Below are positions 34,474 to 43,808 of a DNA stretch of 64,000 bases, one piece after another. Numbering within the stretch: the first letter of the stretch is position 1; each line of letters opens with the position of its first letter. The DNA is from UBA5793 sp040255465 (GTDB taxonomy: Bacteria; Planctomycetota; Phycisphaerae; Phycisphaerales; UBA5793). The translations under genes and the position numbers were made by a program. The notes beneath the pieces are model-generated. The model did no database searches, was not told where the DNA came from, and worked only from the letters and a program-made list of their open reading frames with translations. The stretch spans positions 682,001 through 746,000 of the forward strand of contig JBDZVA010000003.1 of assembly GCA_040255465.1 (NCBI GenBank), written 5' to 3'.

Positions 34474-35766
34474 TCAGCAATCGGACAGGTCCTCCGCCTG
34501 CGGGTCCTGGTCAACCTGCGGCTGAGGCTGTCCATCCGATGGCGCGTCGAGCATGGGATCCGGCTTGAACTTGAAGCCCTTGCTCTGGGCCTGGGCCCGG
34601 ATCGCGCCGCGCAGCGCCGTATCGAACGATCGATCTGCATCCGTCTGATGCTTCTTCATTTCTTCGTTGACATACGCCTGACGCTTGGCGGCGAAGTCGG
34701 CGATCTGCTTCTGGACCGCCTCGCGCTTCTTGCCCATCTCGGTGATGTAGGCCAGCTTCTGTTCGAGCGTCATCCCGCGCATCGCCTCAGGGAGCAACTC
34801 GTCTTTGACGTCTGCGAGCTTGAAGTCCTCCTGCTTGCAGGCGTCGATCAGGTCCCAGCCAACATTTGAATACAGTTCGCTGCCCTTGGTGGCGCATCGC
34901 TGTGCCGCAGTGGCGGTGTTAAGTGACTGGGCGTTTGAGTCCTGTTCTGCCTGGTTCATGGCGCCCCAGGCGCCCTTTTCGCCGTAGGGCAGATATGTCG
35001 TATTGATGGCGCTGCTCAGTTCGGCAAGCTTGTCGTCGAACGGCGATGCGATGACGATGTTCCCGTTGTTGTGGTCGATCGCCGCGTAGTGGCCATCAGC
35101 GAGCAGCGCCACTTCCCGCCAGCCCGGCGCGATTTCATCAGCCGGATTGCCGCAATAGATCGCGTTGACCATGATGCCTCGCGAGATCAGACTCTTGCAC
35201 ACGTCGGGATAGCGAAACGTCTGATCCTGGTCGGCGGACTCGTTGCCGGCCACAACGACGAGCTTGAGCGTGCTGTCTGATGGGGTCCACTCGAGCCGTT
35301 CGCCGGCTTCGCGCAGCACTCGACCGACCAGTTCGGTTCCGCCGTTGGTGCGCAGGGCAAAGAGCTGGCGCGAGACCTCATCGAGATCTTCGGTGAATGG
35401 CGAGTCGATGTGCACCCAGCCATCCTCGGCGACATGTCCGTCATTGCCGTACGTCAGCAGCGCCACGCGCAGGCGCGGCGTCGGAGTGGCCAGCGCCAGA
35501 TCATTGACAATGTCCCAGAGTTTGAGTTTGGCCGCTTCAATCAGGCCGTCCATGCTGCCGCTCGTATCGAGGCAGATCGCCAGTTCGACGGTCCGGCGCG
35601 ACGCCTCGCGCGGGTTGCGGATGATCGGTGGCAGATGACCGATGAACTCGGCGCGGAGCGGTATGAAGTCCTCTCCGATACCCTGCTGCGCGGTTTGCGG
35701 GGGAGCGGCAAGCGCCAGTGCGGTGGCGGACAGCAGAGCCAGGCTTGAGACGCGAAGCGTTTGCAT
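34474..35766 (-). CDS. Exported von Willebrand factor A domain protein
   Basis: A 430-residue protein with a signal peptide of about 21-25 residues. The vWA domain begins at about 60; its metal-ion-dependent adhesion site is CLDTSGSMDG (Asp67-Ser71), with TNGGTEL as the conserved Thr loop. After about residue 280 comes a helical, charged region (LEQKLAYITEMGKKREAVQK) that may form a coiled coil. It lies 65 bases downstream of the VIT-vWA gene in the same direction and is probably co-expressed with it. vWA domains mediate protein-protein contacts; the partner is unknown. Confidence 0.85.
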   Translation of the reverse strand: MQTLRVSSLALLSATALALAAPPQTAQQGIGEDFIPLRAEFIGHLPPIIRNPREASRRTVELAICLDTSGSMDGLIEAAKLKLWDIVNDLALATPTPRLRVALLTYGNDGHVAEDGWVHIDSPFTEDLDEVSRQLFALRTNGGTELVGRVLREAGERLEWTPSDSTLKLVVVAGNESADQDQTFRYPDVCKSLISRGIMVNAIYCGNPADEIAPGWREVALLADGHYAAIDHNNGNIVIASPFDDKLAELSSAINTTYLPYGEKGAWGAMNQAEQDSNAQSLNTATAAQRCATKGSELYSNVGWDLIDACKQEDFKLADVKDELLPEAMRGMTLEQKLAYITEMGKKREAVQKQIADFAAKRQAYVNEEMKKHQTDADRSFDTALRGAIRAQAQSKGFKFKPDPMLDAPSDGQPQPQVDQDPQAEDLSDC

Positions 35767-35831
35767 AGTGTTCTCCTTGGAAACGATTGAGCCTTCGCCG
35801 TATTACGGGATCGAGGCCCCGGGTTGACGGG

Positions 35832-38165
35832 TTATGGTGTCGGGACGTTGCGGACGAGAATGTTCCTGCCGTTGAATCGGAGCATGATGTCGCCATCGAG
35901 TGAGAGCACGCCCTGCCGGTTTTGCTCGATTAGCGCCTGAAGGATCGCAATGTGCTCGGGGCTGCCGAACTGCACGGTTTCGTCGGGTTCGATCGCGTCA
36001 GTTCGTTTGTCGCCGGGCGCAATCAGTTGCGAGTCGATCCAGCAGCCGTCGCGCTTGAAGAAGGCGCGATCGCAGACCTGCTGCACAGCCGAGATCTCGA
36101 CGCGGTTCAGCTTGTCATCCACGTAAAGGTTCTGGTAGTTCAGCTTGGCTTGGACCTTCTGCTGGTTGAAGTTCATGCCCTGGTTGACGGCGCCCTTGCC
36201 CCACCGCTGCTGGACGGCGCGGCTGTCGAGGTTGATGTTGCATTCCACCTGGAGATTGGACCAGTCGGAAAGATCAGTGCCTTCGGTGGCAAGGAATGCG
36301 GTGTACTCCGTGAGGATACCAAACTCGGTGGACAGACGCAGAATCTCCTCGGCCAGTTCACGATAGCGTGGATCATCGAAGACCGGGGTGTTGTTGGTGA
36401 TGCTGCCGACCGAGGCTGCACCCGCCTGGCGAATCTGATCAACGAGATAGGCAATGCGCCGACTCGCCCATAAGCGAGGCACAAAAGCGTTGCGCGTCGT
36501 GGCCGAAGAGAGGTCGAACTCGAACTCAAACTTCTTTGGCTCGCCGAGGAAGTCGCCAACCAGTTGGAAGTGCATGGGAGACTTGTCCGCCTCGGTCTGT
36601 CGGTACTGCCCGAGCACGATGAGTTGATCACCATCAAAAAGATCTGGCAGCGCCGCCGGTATCAACTCGCGCACGGCGGCGCCGGTCGTCACCCGGCCCT
36701 GGCCGTCAATCGTGTTGAGCACGGCATTGGCGAGCACGGGGCCGGAGAGCCGGCGGAACGTCTGTGCGACCTTGAGTTCAACGTCCTCTTCCGGCTGCAC
36801 GTACACCGACACGGCTCGCGTCACGTCGGACAGGCGATCGAGCAGCGGGACGTTGACGTCATTGCCAACACCGAAGGTAAAGATGCGCCGGTGCTGCGGA
36901 TTGCCCTTCTCCGCCAGGGCGCGAATGTCCACCTCGGACGTCTGCCCAACCGTCGGCAGACCGTCGGTCAGGAAGAGCACGATCGGCAGACGGCCTTCGG
37001 TCGATTCATGCGATTTGAGCGCTTCGACCAGAGCGTCGTGGATGTTCGTGCCACCGCCGGATCGCATCATGTCGAGGTAGACGCGAGCGGCGGCTGTACT
37101 CTTGCTGTTCTTTTCGACCGGCTGGTTGGCGAACATCGAAACCGTGGTGGAGAAGTCGATGATGTTGAATGCTTCGCCCTCCTCGAGCCCTTCGAGCACC
37201 TGAAGCGCCGCGGCCTTGGCCTGATCCATCTTCGGCCCGGCCATGGAGCCGCTGCGATCAATGACGATGATGACTTCGCGCTTCACCTTGGGCCGATCCG
37301 TCCCGGATTTGACCGGCAGACCCGCGACGAGCAGGAAGTAGCCACCTTCGATTTTGGGATCGGGATACGCATAGAGCGAGGCCGTCATGCCGCTGACTTC
37401 ACGCAGGTACGACACGCGGAAGGAGCCGGGATCGAGCGTGCTGGTCGATGCGATGTTCGCGCGGATGTGATTGCCTGAGACGCGCTCGGTCTCCAGCGTG
37501 TGGCTTGGCGAATAGACCATCGAGATCGGCTGCTTGGACTGCAGGTCCACCTGCACGTTCCATGGGTGCTGGCGGTCGAGCGACTCGCTGCGGGGCAGGA
37601 TGTAGTCCACCCGGGCTCCATCGACGCTCAGCAGGTGCTCGTAGGTCAGGCGCACCTTCTGGTCGCCGCCAGCGGGCACCGGAAAGACGCTGGACCGCAC
37701 CAGGTTGTAGCCGGCAAATTCGAGCAGCGCCGGGTCGCGCACCTTGGCGACGATCGCGTCGTACAGCCGCCGGGCCTCATCGCGCCGCATGACTTGCGCG
37801 GTCGGTTCAGCGGATGCTCCATCAAAGAGAAACGAGCCCACCACGGCCCCATCGGGCACGGGCAGCAACAGCACGGCCTCGGCCTGACTGGCTGAGCCAT
37901 TGTGCAGCGAGATTTCGAGCGTGGTTGTCGCGGTCGAGTCGAGGATGCGGACTTTCGCATCGACCCTCTGGATCGTCACCGGGTCGCCGGTCCGGACGAC
38001 GGTGAAGCTCCGCGTCTGCGGCATGACAACCTGCGTTGCGCTGCCCAGGCTGGAGCGGATGATGATCTCGACCTGATCCTGCGCTGCCGCCGATGGAGCC
38101 AGCAGCCCCAGCAGAGCGAGCAGGCTGGTTATCAGGCGTGGGATGTTTCGGTGCGTCTGTCGCAT
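35832..38165 (-). CDS. VIT and vWA domain protein
   Basis: A 777-residue exported protein with a signal peptide ending near SAAAQD. Residues about 60-190 form a VIT (inter-alpha-trypsin) domain, with LLPVPDGAVVGSFLF and DPALLEFAGYNLVRSSVFPV. The vWA domain follows with MIDAS motif VIDRSGSMAG (Asp303-Ser307) and the loop SGGGTNIHDAL. The C-terminal about 200 residues are family-typical but not assigned. It shares the layout of inter-alpha-trypsin-inhibitor heavy-chain-like bacterial proteins. It is the first gene of a two-gene run with the vWA protein. Confidence 0.88.
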   Translation of the reverse strand: MRQTHRNIPRLITSLLALLGLLAPSAAAQDQVEIIIRSSLGSATQVVMPQTRSFTVVRTGDPVTIQRVDAKVRILDSTATTTLEISLHNGSASQAEAVLLLPVPDGAVVGSFLFDGASAEPTAQVMRRDEARRLYDAIVAKVRDPALLEFAGYNLVRSSVFPVPAGGDQKVRLTYEHLLSVDGARVDYILPRSESLDRQHPWNVQVDLQSKQPISMVYSPSHTLETERVSGNHIRANIASTSTLDPGSFRVSYLREVSGMTASLYAYPDPKIEGGYFLLVAGLPVKSGTDRPKVKREVIIVIDRSGSMAGPKMDQAKAAALQVLEGLEEGEAFNIIDFSTTVSMFANQPVEKNSKSTAAARVYLDMMRSGGGTNIHDALVEALKSHESTEGRLPIVLFLTDGLPTVGQTSEVDIRALAEKGNPQHRRIFTFGVGNDVNVPLLDRLSDVTRAVSVYVQPEEDVELKVAQTFRRLSGPVLANAVLNTIDGQGRVTTGAAVRELIPAALPDLFDGDQLIVLGQYRQTEADKSPMHFQLVGDFLGEPKKFEFEFDLSSATTRNAFVPRLWASRRIAYLVDQIRQAGAASVGSITNNTPVFDDPRYRELAEEILRLSTEFGILTEYTAFLATEGTDLSDWSNLQVECNINLDSRAVQQRWGKGAVNQGMNFNQQKVQAKLNYQNLYVDDKLNRVEISAVQQVCDRAFFKRDGCWIDSQLIAPGDKRTDAIEPDETVQFGSPEHIAILQALIEQNRQGVLSLDGDIMLRFNGRNILVRNVPTP

Positions 38166-38288
38166 GCGTCAATCTCCTGTGAGCCGGCCTCAAAATGCGT
38201 GCCCGCCACAGTAGATATACGCTTGAAACGCCTGGTTGCGCGCAACAGCCCTGTAACAAGACCCGGCCGCGGAACCAGCCGGAGTGGC

Positions 38289-39185
38289 TCAGACCTGCCC
38301 CGTCCAGTCGTGATCGTGCTGCTTGAAGAGGCTGCGAAGCGACGCGACCTGCTCGGCCGGCAGCGGACCCTTCTTGAGCAGTTCGATATTGCGGCGGAAG
38401 TGGCTGACCCGGCGCGTGCCGATGATGATGCTGCACACACCGATCTGGAACGCAGCGAAGCGCAGGAACAACTCATCCCAACTGAGCGGTTCGGGGGAGA
38501 GTTTCATCGCTTTCGCCCGCAGCCAGTACTGCTCGCAATACTCACCCTTGGGCTGCTCGGCGAATCGCCAGAATGCGTTGGCCAGCGGACGCTTGATGAT
38601 GACACCCAGGCCGTTGAGATGGCAGTGCGGCAGGGAGCGGTCGAGCGATCGTTGATCGCAGATGTTGAGCGAAGTCTGGATGCTGTCGAAGTGGTTCGAC
38701 TCGACGGCCCAGAGGAGTTCTTCGTTGTCGCCGCTGTAGGCGGCGTGGCGCACCTTGCCCGCCTTGACGGCGCGGCGCAGCGCCTCGATCGCTTCACCCT
38801 TTCGCAAGATGTCCATCGAGCAAGAGTGCAGGTGCATGATGTCGATGCGGTCGGTTTTGAGCAAGCGCAGCGAACGATCAATGTCAGCCGTGATCGCATC
38901 GCCCGACCAACTCTCATTCATGCTGCTGTCAAAGCCGCATTTGGAGGAGAGGACAAACTCCTCGCGCCGGCTGGCAATGGCCCTGCCGATGCGCTCCTCG
39001 CTCAGGCCATACATCCCGGCGGTGTCAATGAGGGTGACACCCGAGTCGAGCATGGCGTTGAGCAGTTCGTTGACTTCGACATCCGTCACGCCGCCCTTCT
39101 CGCGCGGAGCGTGCCAGATGGCGGCCCCACCGAAGCCGATGACGGAGACGTTCAACCCGGTCTTGCCGAATGGTCGCTGTTCCAC
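38289..39185 (-). CDS. Aldo/keto reductase
   Basis: A 298-residue NAD(P)H-dependent TIM-barrel oxidoreductase. The opening RPFGKTGLNVSVIGFGGAA is typical. The catalytic tetrad is visible as Asp54 and Tyr59 (LIDTAGMYGLSEERIG), Lys82 (LSSKCG) and His118 or His120 (DIMHLHS). The C-terminal FRRNIELLKKGPLPAEQVAS fits the family. It is divergent from hrpA. The substrate is unknown. Confidence 0.92.
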   Translation of the reverse strand: MEQRPFGKTGLNVSVIGFGGAAIWHAPREKGGVTDVEVNELLNAMLDSGVTLIDTAGMYGLSEERIGRAIASRREEFVLSSKCGFDSSMNESWSGDAITADIDRSLRLLKTDRIDIMHLHSCSMDILRKGEAIEALRRAVKAGKVRHAAYSGDNEELLWAVESNHFDSIQTSLNICDQRSLDRSLPHCHLNGLGVIIKRPLANAFWRFAEQPKGEYCEQYWLRAKAMKLSPEPLSWDELFLRFAAFQIGVCSIIIGTRRVSHFRRNIELLKKGPLPAEQVASLRSLFKQHDHDWTGQV

Positions 39186-39318
39186 GGCGTTCTTCCCTCG
39201 GGTGGTTTACTTGCGTTATCCTACGCTCGCGCGGGCTGTGCAGTTGCCAATCGCAGTGGGGACCCCTGCTGCTGCTGGCCCCGTTACAATCTGCCGCTCT
39301 ATCCGGGGAAACGAACCC

Positions 39319-42300
39319 ATGTCGCCGGGCCCGCCGCTCGATAACCTCATTCGCGAGTGCATGCGCTGCGATCAGCATCGCTTCATACAGAGGTTGCGCG
39401 CCCTGGCCGGAACCGGGGATACGCGACCCCGGCGCGGACGGGGCGGGCGGGCGCGCCGTTCCAATGACTCGATCGAGACATTGGAGGCGGACATCCGCAA
39501 GTCGATGGATCGGGCGACCGCGCGGCGCGCGGCGCTGCCGCGCATTACCTATCCTGCCGATCTGCCCGTCGTGCAGCGGCGCGAAGAGATCGCCGAGATG
39601 ATTCGCGACCACCAGGTGGTCGTGCTTTGTGGCGAGACGGGGTCGGGCAAGACGACGCAATTGCCCAAGATCTGCCTCGAACTGGGGCGCGGCATCACGG
39701 GCATGATCGGCCACACTCAGCCGCGGCGCGTGGCTGCTCGCACCGTTTCATCGCGCATCGCCGATGAACTGCGCATCCCCATCGGCAAGCAGGTCGGCTA
39801 CAAGATCCGTTTCGGTGATCAGACGGGCGAGAACACGCTCATCAAGATCATGACCGACGGCATTCTGCTCGCTGAGACGCAGAACGATCGCTTTCTCGAT
39901 GCGTACGACACGATCATCATTGATGAAGCGCATGAACGCGGTCTGAACATTGACTTCCTGCTGGGCTACATCAAGCAACTCCTCCCGCGACGACGCGATC
40001 TGAAGATCATCATCACGTCAGCGACGATCGACCCGCAGCGTTTCAGTACGCACTTTGATGATGCCCCGATCATTGAAGTGTCAGGACGAACGTACCCCGT
40101 CGAGTTGCGCTACGCCCCCATTGTCGCTGAAGCGGATGAAGACGAGGCGCCGGATCTCATGGATGCGGTGATCAGCGCGGTCGATGAACTCGTGCAGAGC
40201 GAGCGAGGCGACATTCTCGTCTTTCTCAGTGGCGAGCGTGAGATCCGCGAGGCGGCTAAATCGCTGCGGCATCAGTCGGGGCGGGGGATTGATGTGCTGC
40301 CGCTCTACTCGCGATTGAGCAGTGCTGAGCAGAACCGGATTTTCCAGCCGCACCAGCAGCGGCGGATCGTGCTGGCGACCAATGTCGCCGAGACGTCGGT
40401 GACGGTGCCGGGAATTCGGTGCGTGGTCGATCCCGGCCAGGCGCGGATGAGTCGTTACAGCACGCGCACCAAGGTACAGCGACTGCCGATCGAGGCGATC
40501 TCACAGGCGAGCGCCGAGCAGCGCAAGGGGCGGTGCGGCCGCGTTGAGCCGGGCGTGTGCGTGCGGCTCTACTCCGAGAGTGACTTCAACAGTCGGCCCG
40601 AGTTCACCGAGCCCGAGATCCTTCGCACCAATCTCGCCAGTGTTATCCTGCAGATGAAGGCGCTTCGGCTGGGCGACGTGGAACGATTCCCGTTCATCGA
40701 GCGGCCGACGGCACGGATGATCCGTGACGGGTATCACACGCTCCACGAACTCGGCGCTGTCGATGCGCACAACGAACTGACCGACCTCGGTCGCGATCTC
40801 GCGCGGCTGCCCATCGACCCGCGACTGGGGCGCATGATCCTGCAGGCCGATCGCGAGCATTGCCTGGCGGAAGTGCTCATCATCGCCGCGGCCCTATCGA
40901 TTCCTGATCCACGTGAGCGACCGCACGATCAGCAGGAGAAGGCGGATGCCGCCCACGCCCGCTTTGCGCATGAAGACTCCGACTTCCTTGCGTTCGTCAA
41001 TCTCTGGCAGGCCTATCACGACGAGGCCCGCCGCCTCTCGCACAGCAAGGCGCGGCACTGGTGTCGGCAGAACCACGTCAACTTCATGCGCATGCGCGAA
41101 TGGCACGACATTCACACGCAACTGCGCGAACTGGCCCTCGAAAGCAAGCTCCGCCTGAACACCGAACCCGCAGCCTATGACACCGTGCATCGGGCCGTGC
41201 TCTCCGGCCTGCTGAGCAACATCGGCCTGCGCACGGACGGCCACGAATACACTGGCGCACACGGCACGAGGTTCTTTATCTTCCCGGGTTCGGGCCAGTT
41301 CAAGAAGAGTCCGGCGTGGATCATGGCCGCCGAGGTTGTCGAGACTACGCGGCTTTACGCCCGCTGCGTGGCGAAGATCCAACCCCAGTGGATTGAGACG
41401 CTTGCCGAGCATCTGGTCAAGAAGCACTACTCCGATCCGTTGTGGAATGAGGGTAACGCGCAAGTGACGGCAGCCGAGCGAGTGTCACTCTACGGCCTCG
41501 ACATCGCCTCGGGACGGCGCGTGCACTATGGCCCGATCGAGCCCAAGGCGTCGCGCGAACTGTTCATCCATCACGCACTGGTTGAGGGCGAGTGGCGGAC
41601 CAGGGCGCCCTTCTTCGAGCACAACAAACAACTCGTCGCCGAAGTCGAGGAGGTTGAAAGCAAAGTCCGAAAGCGCGATGTGCTCGTCGATGTGCAGCAG
41701 CGATTCGCCTTCTACGACCAGCGGTTGCCGACGGACGTGTTCAGCGGCGCCACGTTTGACAAGTGGTGGAAGGAGATCCAGCGCACCCAGCCGCGCGTGC
41801 TGCATATGACGCGCGAGGATCTCGTGCAGGTCGAGCGCAGCGCGGCTGACTTTCCGGATCGCCTCTCAATCGGGGACCTCACGGTCTCGCTGCGATACAT
41901 CCACGATCCGGGTGCGCCAGATGACGGCGTAACGGCGGTCATACCCGTGGAGGCATTGCATGAGATCGACGCGGCGCCTTTCACCTGGCTCGTGCCGGGC
42001 ATGCGGATGGAGAAGATCACGGCCCTGATCAAGTCGCTGCCCAAGGGGACGCGCACGGCCTTTCTTCCCGCTGCGGACTTTGCGACGACCTGCGCGGAGA
42101 GCATGGAGCCCGATGGCCGCACGCTGGAAACGGCGCTGGCGGAGTCGCTGCTCGCGTTGCGAGGCATTCCTCTCAAGCCCGGCGACTTTCAAGTCGACAA
42201 GCTCGATCGGCATCTGCAGATGAACTTCCGCGTCGTCGATCGGCGCGGTCACATCATCGGCGAGTCACGCGATCTTGAGCAGCTCCGCCGCGATCTGGCC

Positions 42301-43212
42301 GGCAAGGTGCGCTCGCAGTTGCAGTCGATGTCCGACAAGCGGTTCTCGCGCACCGGCATCACCAATTGGGACTTTGATGCGTTGGCGGAGTCAATCGAAA
42401 TCAAGCGCGGGGGCATGACGGTGGCCGCGTACCCCGCCATCGTGGATGAGGGATCATCCGTGCGGCTCACCATTCTCGATACGCCCGCGGCGGCGCTGGC
42501 GGCCAGTCGCCGGGCTATCCGTCGTCTCTACGTCATTGCCGCGCACGATGAACTGGCGCACCAGCTCAAGACGATGCCGCAACTCAATCGACTCAAACTC
42601 CTCTTCGCCTCGCTCGGCCCGCCGAAGCTGCTGCACGAGCAGATCATCGAGGCGGCGGCCCAACAGGCGTTTCTGGGTGATGGATCGATCCCGCGAACAC
42701 GCGAAGCGTTCGAATCGCGGCTCAACGAAGGCTGGGTGCGGGTCGGCGAGGCGATGTTCAGCATCTGCTCCATCGTCGAACCCATCCTTGCCGCCCGGCA
42801 CGAGGTGGAGTTGCGACTGGGCAAGCAGTTGCCGCCGACGTGGAAACCGATCGTCGATGATCTGAAGACGCAACTCGCCGAGTTGCTACCCAGCGAGTTC
42901 CTGCGCACCACGCCGCTGGAGCGGTTGCGCCATGTACCCCGTTTCCTGGCCGCCATAGTCCGCCGGCTGGAGCGTTTGAGCGGGACAGGAACTCAGCGCG
43001 ACGCGCAGCACCGGCAGACAATCGATGTCCACCGGGCACGACTCACGCGGGCCATGGCGGCGCGCGATCCGAATCAACCGATCGATCCACGCATCGAAGA
43101 GTACCGCTGGCTCATCGAGGAACTCCGCGTGTCTCTTTTCGCGCAGGATCTGGGTACGGCCGAGCGCGTGTCGCCGCAGCGGTTGGATAAGTTGTGGGCG
43201 CAGATGCAGTAG
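39319..43212 (+). CDS. hrpA: ATP-dependent RNA helicase HrpA (DEAH box)
   Basis: ATG 39319 (GGGGAA upstream) gives 1297 residues, close to the 1300 of E. coli HrpA. Motif I is GETGSGKTT (105-113), motif II DEAH (202-205), motif III SAT; the helicase C domain has VLATNVAETSVTVPGIR and the motif VI AEQRKGRCGR. HA2 and OB-fold regions follow, and a long C-terminal extension typical of HrpA makes up the last about 500 residues. In known relatives the enzyme helps clear stalled ribosomes or processes mRNA. It is divergent from the aldo/keto reductase. Confidence 0.95.
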   Translation: MSPGPPLDNLIRECMRCDQHRFIQRLRALAGTGDTRPRRGRGGRARRSNDSIETLEADIRKSMDRATARRAALPRITYPADLPVVQRREEIAEMIRDHQVVVLCGETGSGKTTQLPKICLELGRGITGMIGHTQPRRVAARTVSSRIADELRIPIGKQVGYKIRFGDQTGENTLIKIMTDGILLAETQNDRFLDAYDTIIIDEAHERGLNIDFLLGYIKQLLPRRRDLKIIITSATIDPQRFSTHFDDAPIIEVSGRTYPVELRYAPIVAEADEDEAPDLMDAVISAVDELVQSERGDILVFLSGEREIREAAKSLRHQSGRGIDVLPLYSRLSSAEQNRIFQPHQQRRIVLATNVAETSVTVPGIRCVVDPGQARMSRYSTRTKVQRLPIEAISQASAEQRKGRCGRVEPGVCVRLYSESDFNSRPEFTEPEILRTNLASVILQMKALRLGDVERFPFIERPTARMIRDGYHTLHELGAVDAHNELTDLGRDLARLPIDPRLGRMILQADREHCLAEVLIIAAALSIPDPRERPHDQQEKADAAHARFAHEDSDFLAFVNLWQAYHDEARRLSHSKARHWCRQNHVNFMRMREWHDIHTQLRELALESKLRLNTEPAAYDTVHRAVLSGLLSNIGLRTDGHEYTGAHGTRFFIFPGSGQFKKSPAWIMAAEVVETTRLYARCVAKIQPQWIETLAEHLVKKHYSDPLWNEGNAQVTAAERVSLYGLDIASGRRVHYGPIEPKASRELFIHHALVEGEWRTRAPFFEHNKQLVAEVEEVESKVRKRDVLVDVQQRFAFYDQRLPTDVFSGATFDKWWKEIQRTQPRVLHMTREDLVQVERSAADFPDRLSIGDLTVSLRYIHDPGAPDDGVTAVIPVEALHEIDAAPFTWLVPGMRMEKITALIKSLPKGTRTAFLPAADFATTCAESMEPDGRTLETALAESLLALRGIPLKPGDFQVDKLDRHLQMNFRVVDRRGHIIGESRDLEQLRRDLAGKVRSQLQSMSDKRFSRTGITNWDFDALAESIEIKRGGMTVAAYPAIVDEGSSVRLTILDTPAAALAASRRAIRRLYVIAAHDELAHQLKTMPQLNRLKLLFASLGPPKLLHEQIIEAAAQQAFLGDGSIPRTREAFESRLNEGWVRVGEAMFSICSIVEPILAARHEVELRLGKQLPPTWKPIVDDLKTQLAELLPSEFLRTTPLERLRHVPRFLAAIVRRLERLSGTGTQRDAQHRQTIDVHRARLTRAMAARDPNQPIDPRIEEYRWLIEELRVSLFAQDLGTAERVSPQRLDKLWAQMQ

Positions 43213-43281
43213 ATCGAGACACCACTCTGTCGAGAGCGTCTACCACTGGCCAAGAGCCCCGGACGGGCGGCGGCCCATTCG

Positions 43282-43671
43282 TCACGCGGGCGTATCTCGA
43301 AACGGCACCGCAGCAATCTGGTGATCATCTTCATAGACGATAACGCCCGGCCGATCGGTTCTGAGGATCTCGGTGGCGATGCCGTATCGGTTGAGTACGA
43401 CGCAGAGCTGATGCATGCGCTGGATGTGATCGTGAGCGGTCTGCCGGTACCACGAGATGGCGTTGGGAGCCGCGTTGATCTTGCGCGAACGAGAGAACCG
43501 ATCGGGCGCATCCAGATGCGCTTTGTACCAGTCCAGCACTGAACGCATCGCATCACGATCCGCCGATTCAATGAGAGCATTCGAGGCGAGCAGCTCGTAG
43601 GCAGCCTGGAACACACCGAGGCGGCAGTGCGAATCTTCGTCGATTCGGGAGCAGACGAAACGCAGATACAT
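43282..43671 (-). CDS. Conserved protein of unknown function
   Basis: ATG 43671 opens 129 residues starting MYLRFVCSRIDEDSHCRLGV. It contains FQAAYELLASNALIESADRD, SVLDWYKAHLDAPDRF, SRSRKINAAPNAISWYRQTA and, near the end, LRTDRPGVIVYEDDHQIAAV. I recognise this as a widespread small hypothetical family but know no function. No signal peptide, membrane segment or metal motif is apparent. It lies 137 bases downstream of the S9 peptidase stop side, in the same direction, and is convergent with hrpA. Confidence 0.75.
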   Translation of the reverse strand: MYLRFVCSRIDEDSHCRLGVFQAAYELLASNALIESADRDAMRSVLDWYKAHLDAPDRFSRSRKINAAPNAISWYRQTAHDHIQRMHQLCVVLNRYGIATEILRTDRPGVIVYEDDHQIAAVPFRDTPA

Positions 43672-43808
43672 GGCTGTCAACTGGGTTGCTTCCGTGACTC
43701 GGTCGAGAGGAAACCCGCTTCCTTGCGGGCGCGGCTCGTCAGGACGGACATTCGGAGCGCCCCCACTCCGGCCCTCCCCCGCAGAGCCGGAGGAGGGAGT
43801 CCAGCACA

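Noticed and set aside
37902..39344. A 480-codon plus-strand frame across the VIT-vWA and aldo/keto reductase genes
   Set aside because: It spans two well-supported minus-strand genes and their gap, and has no domain.
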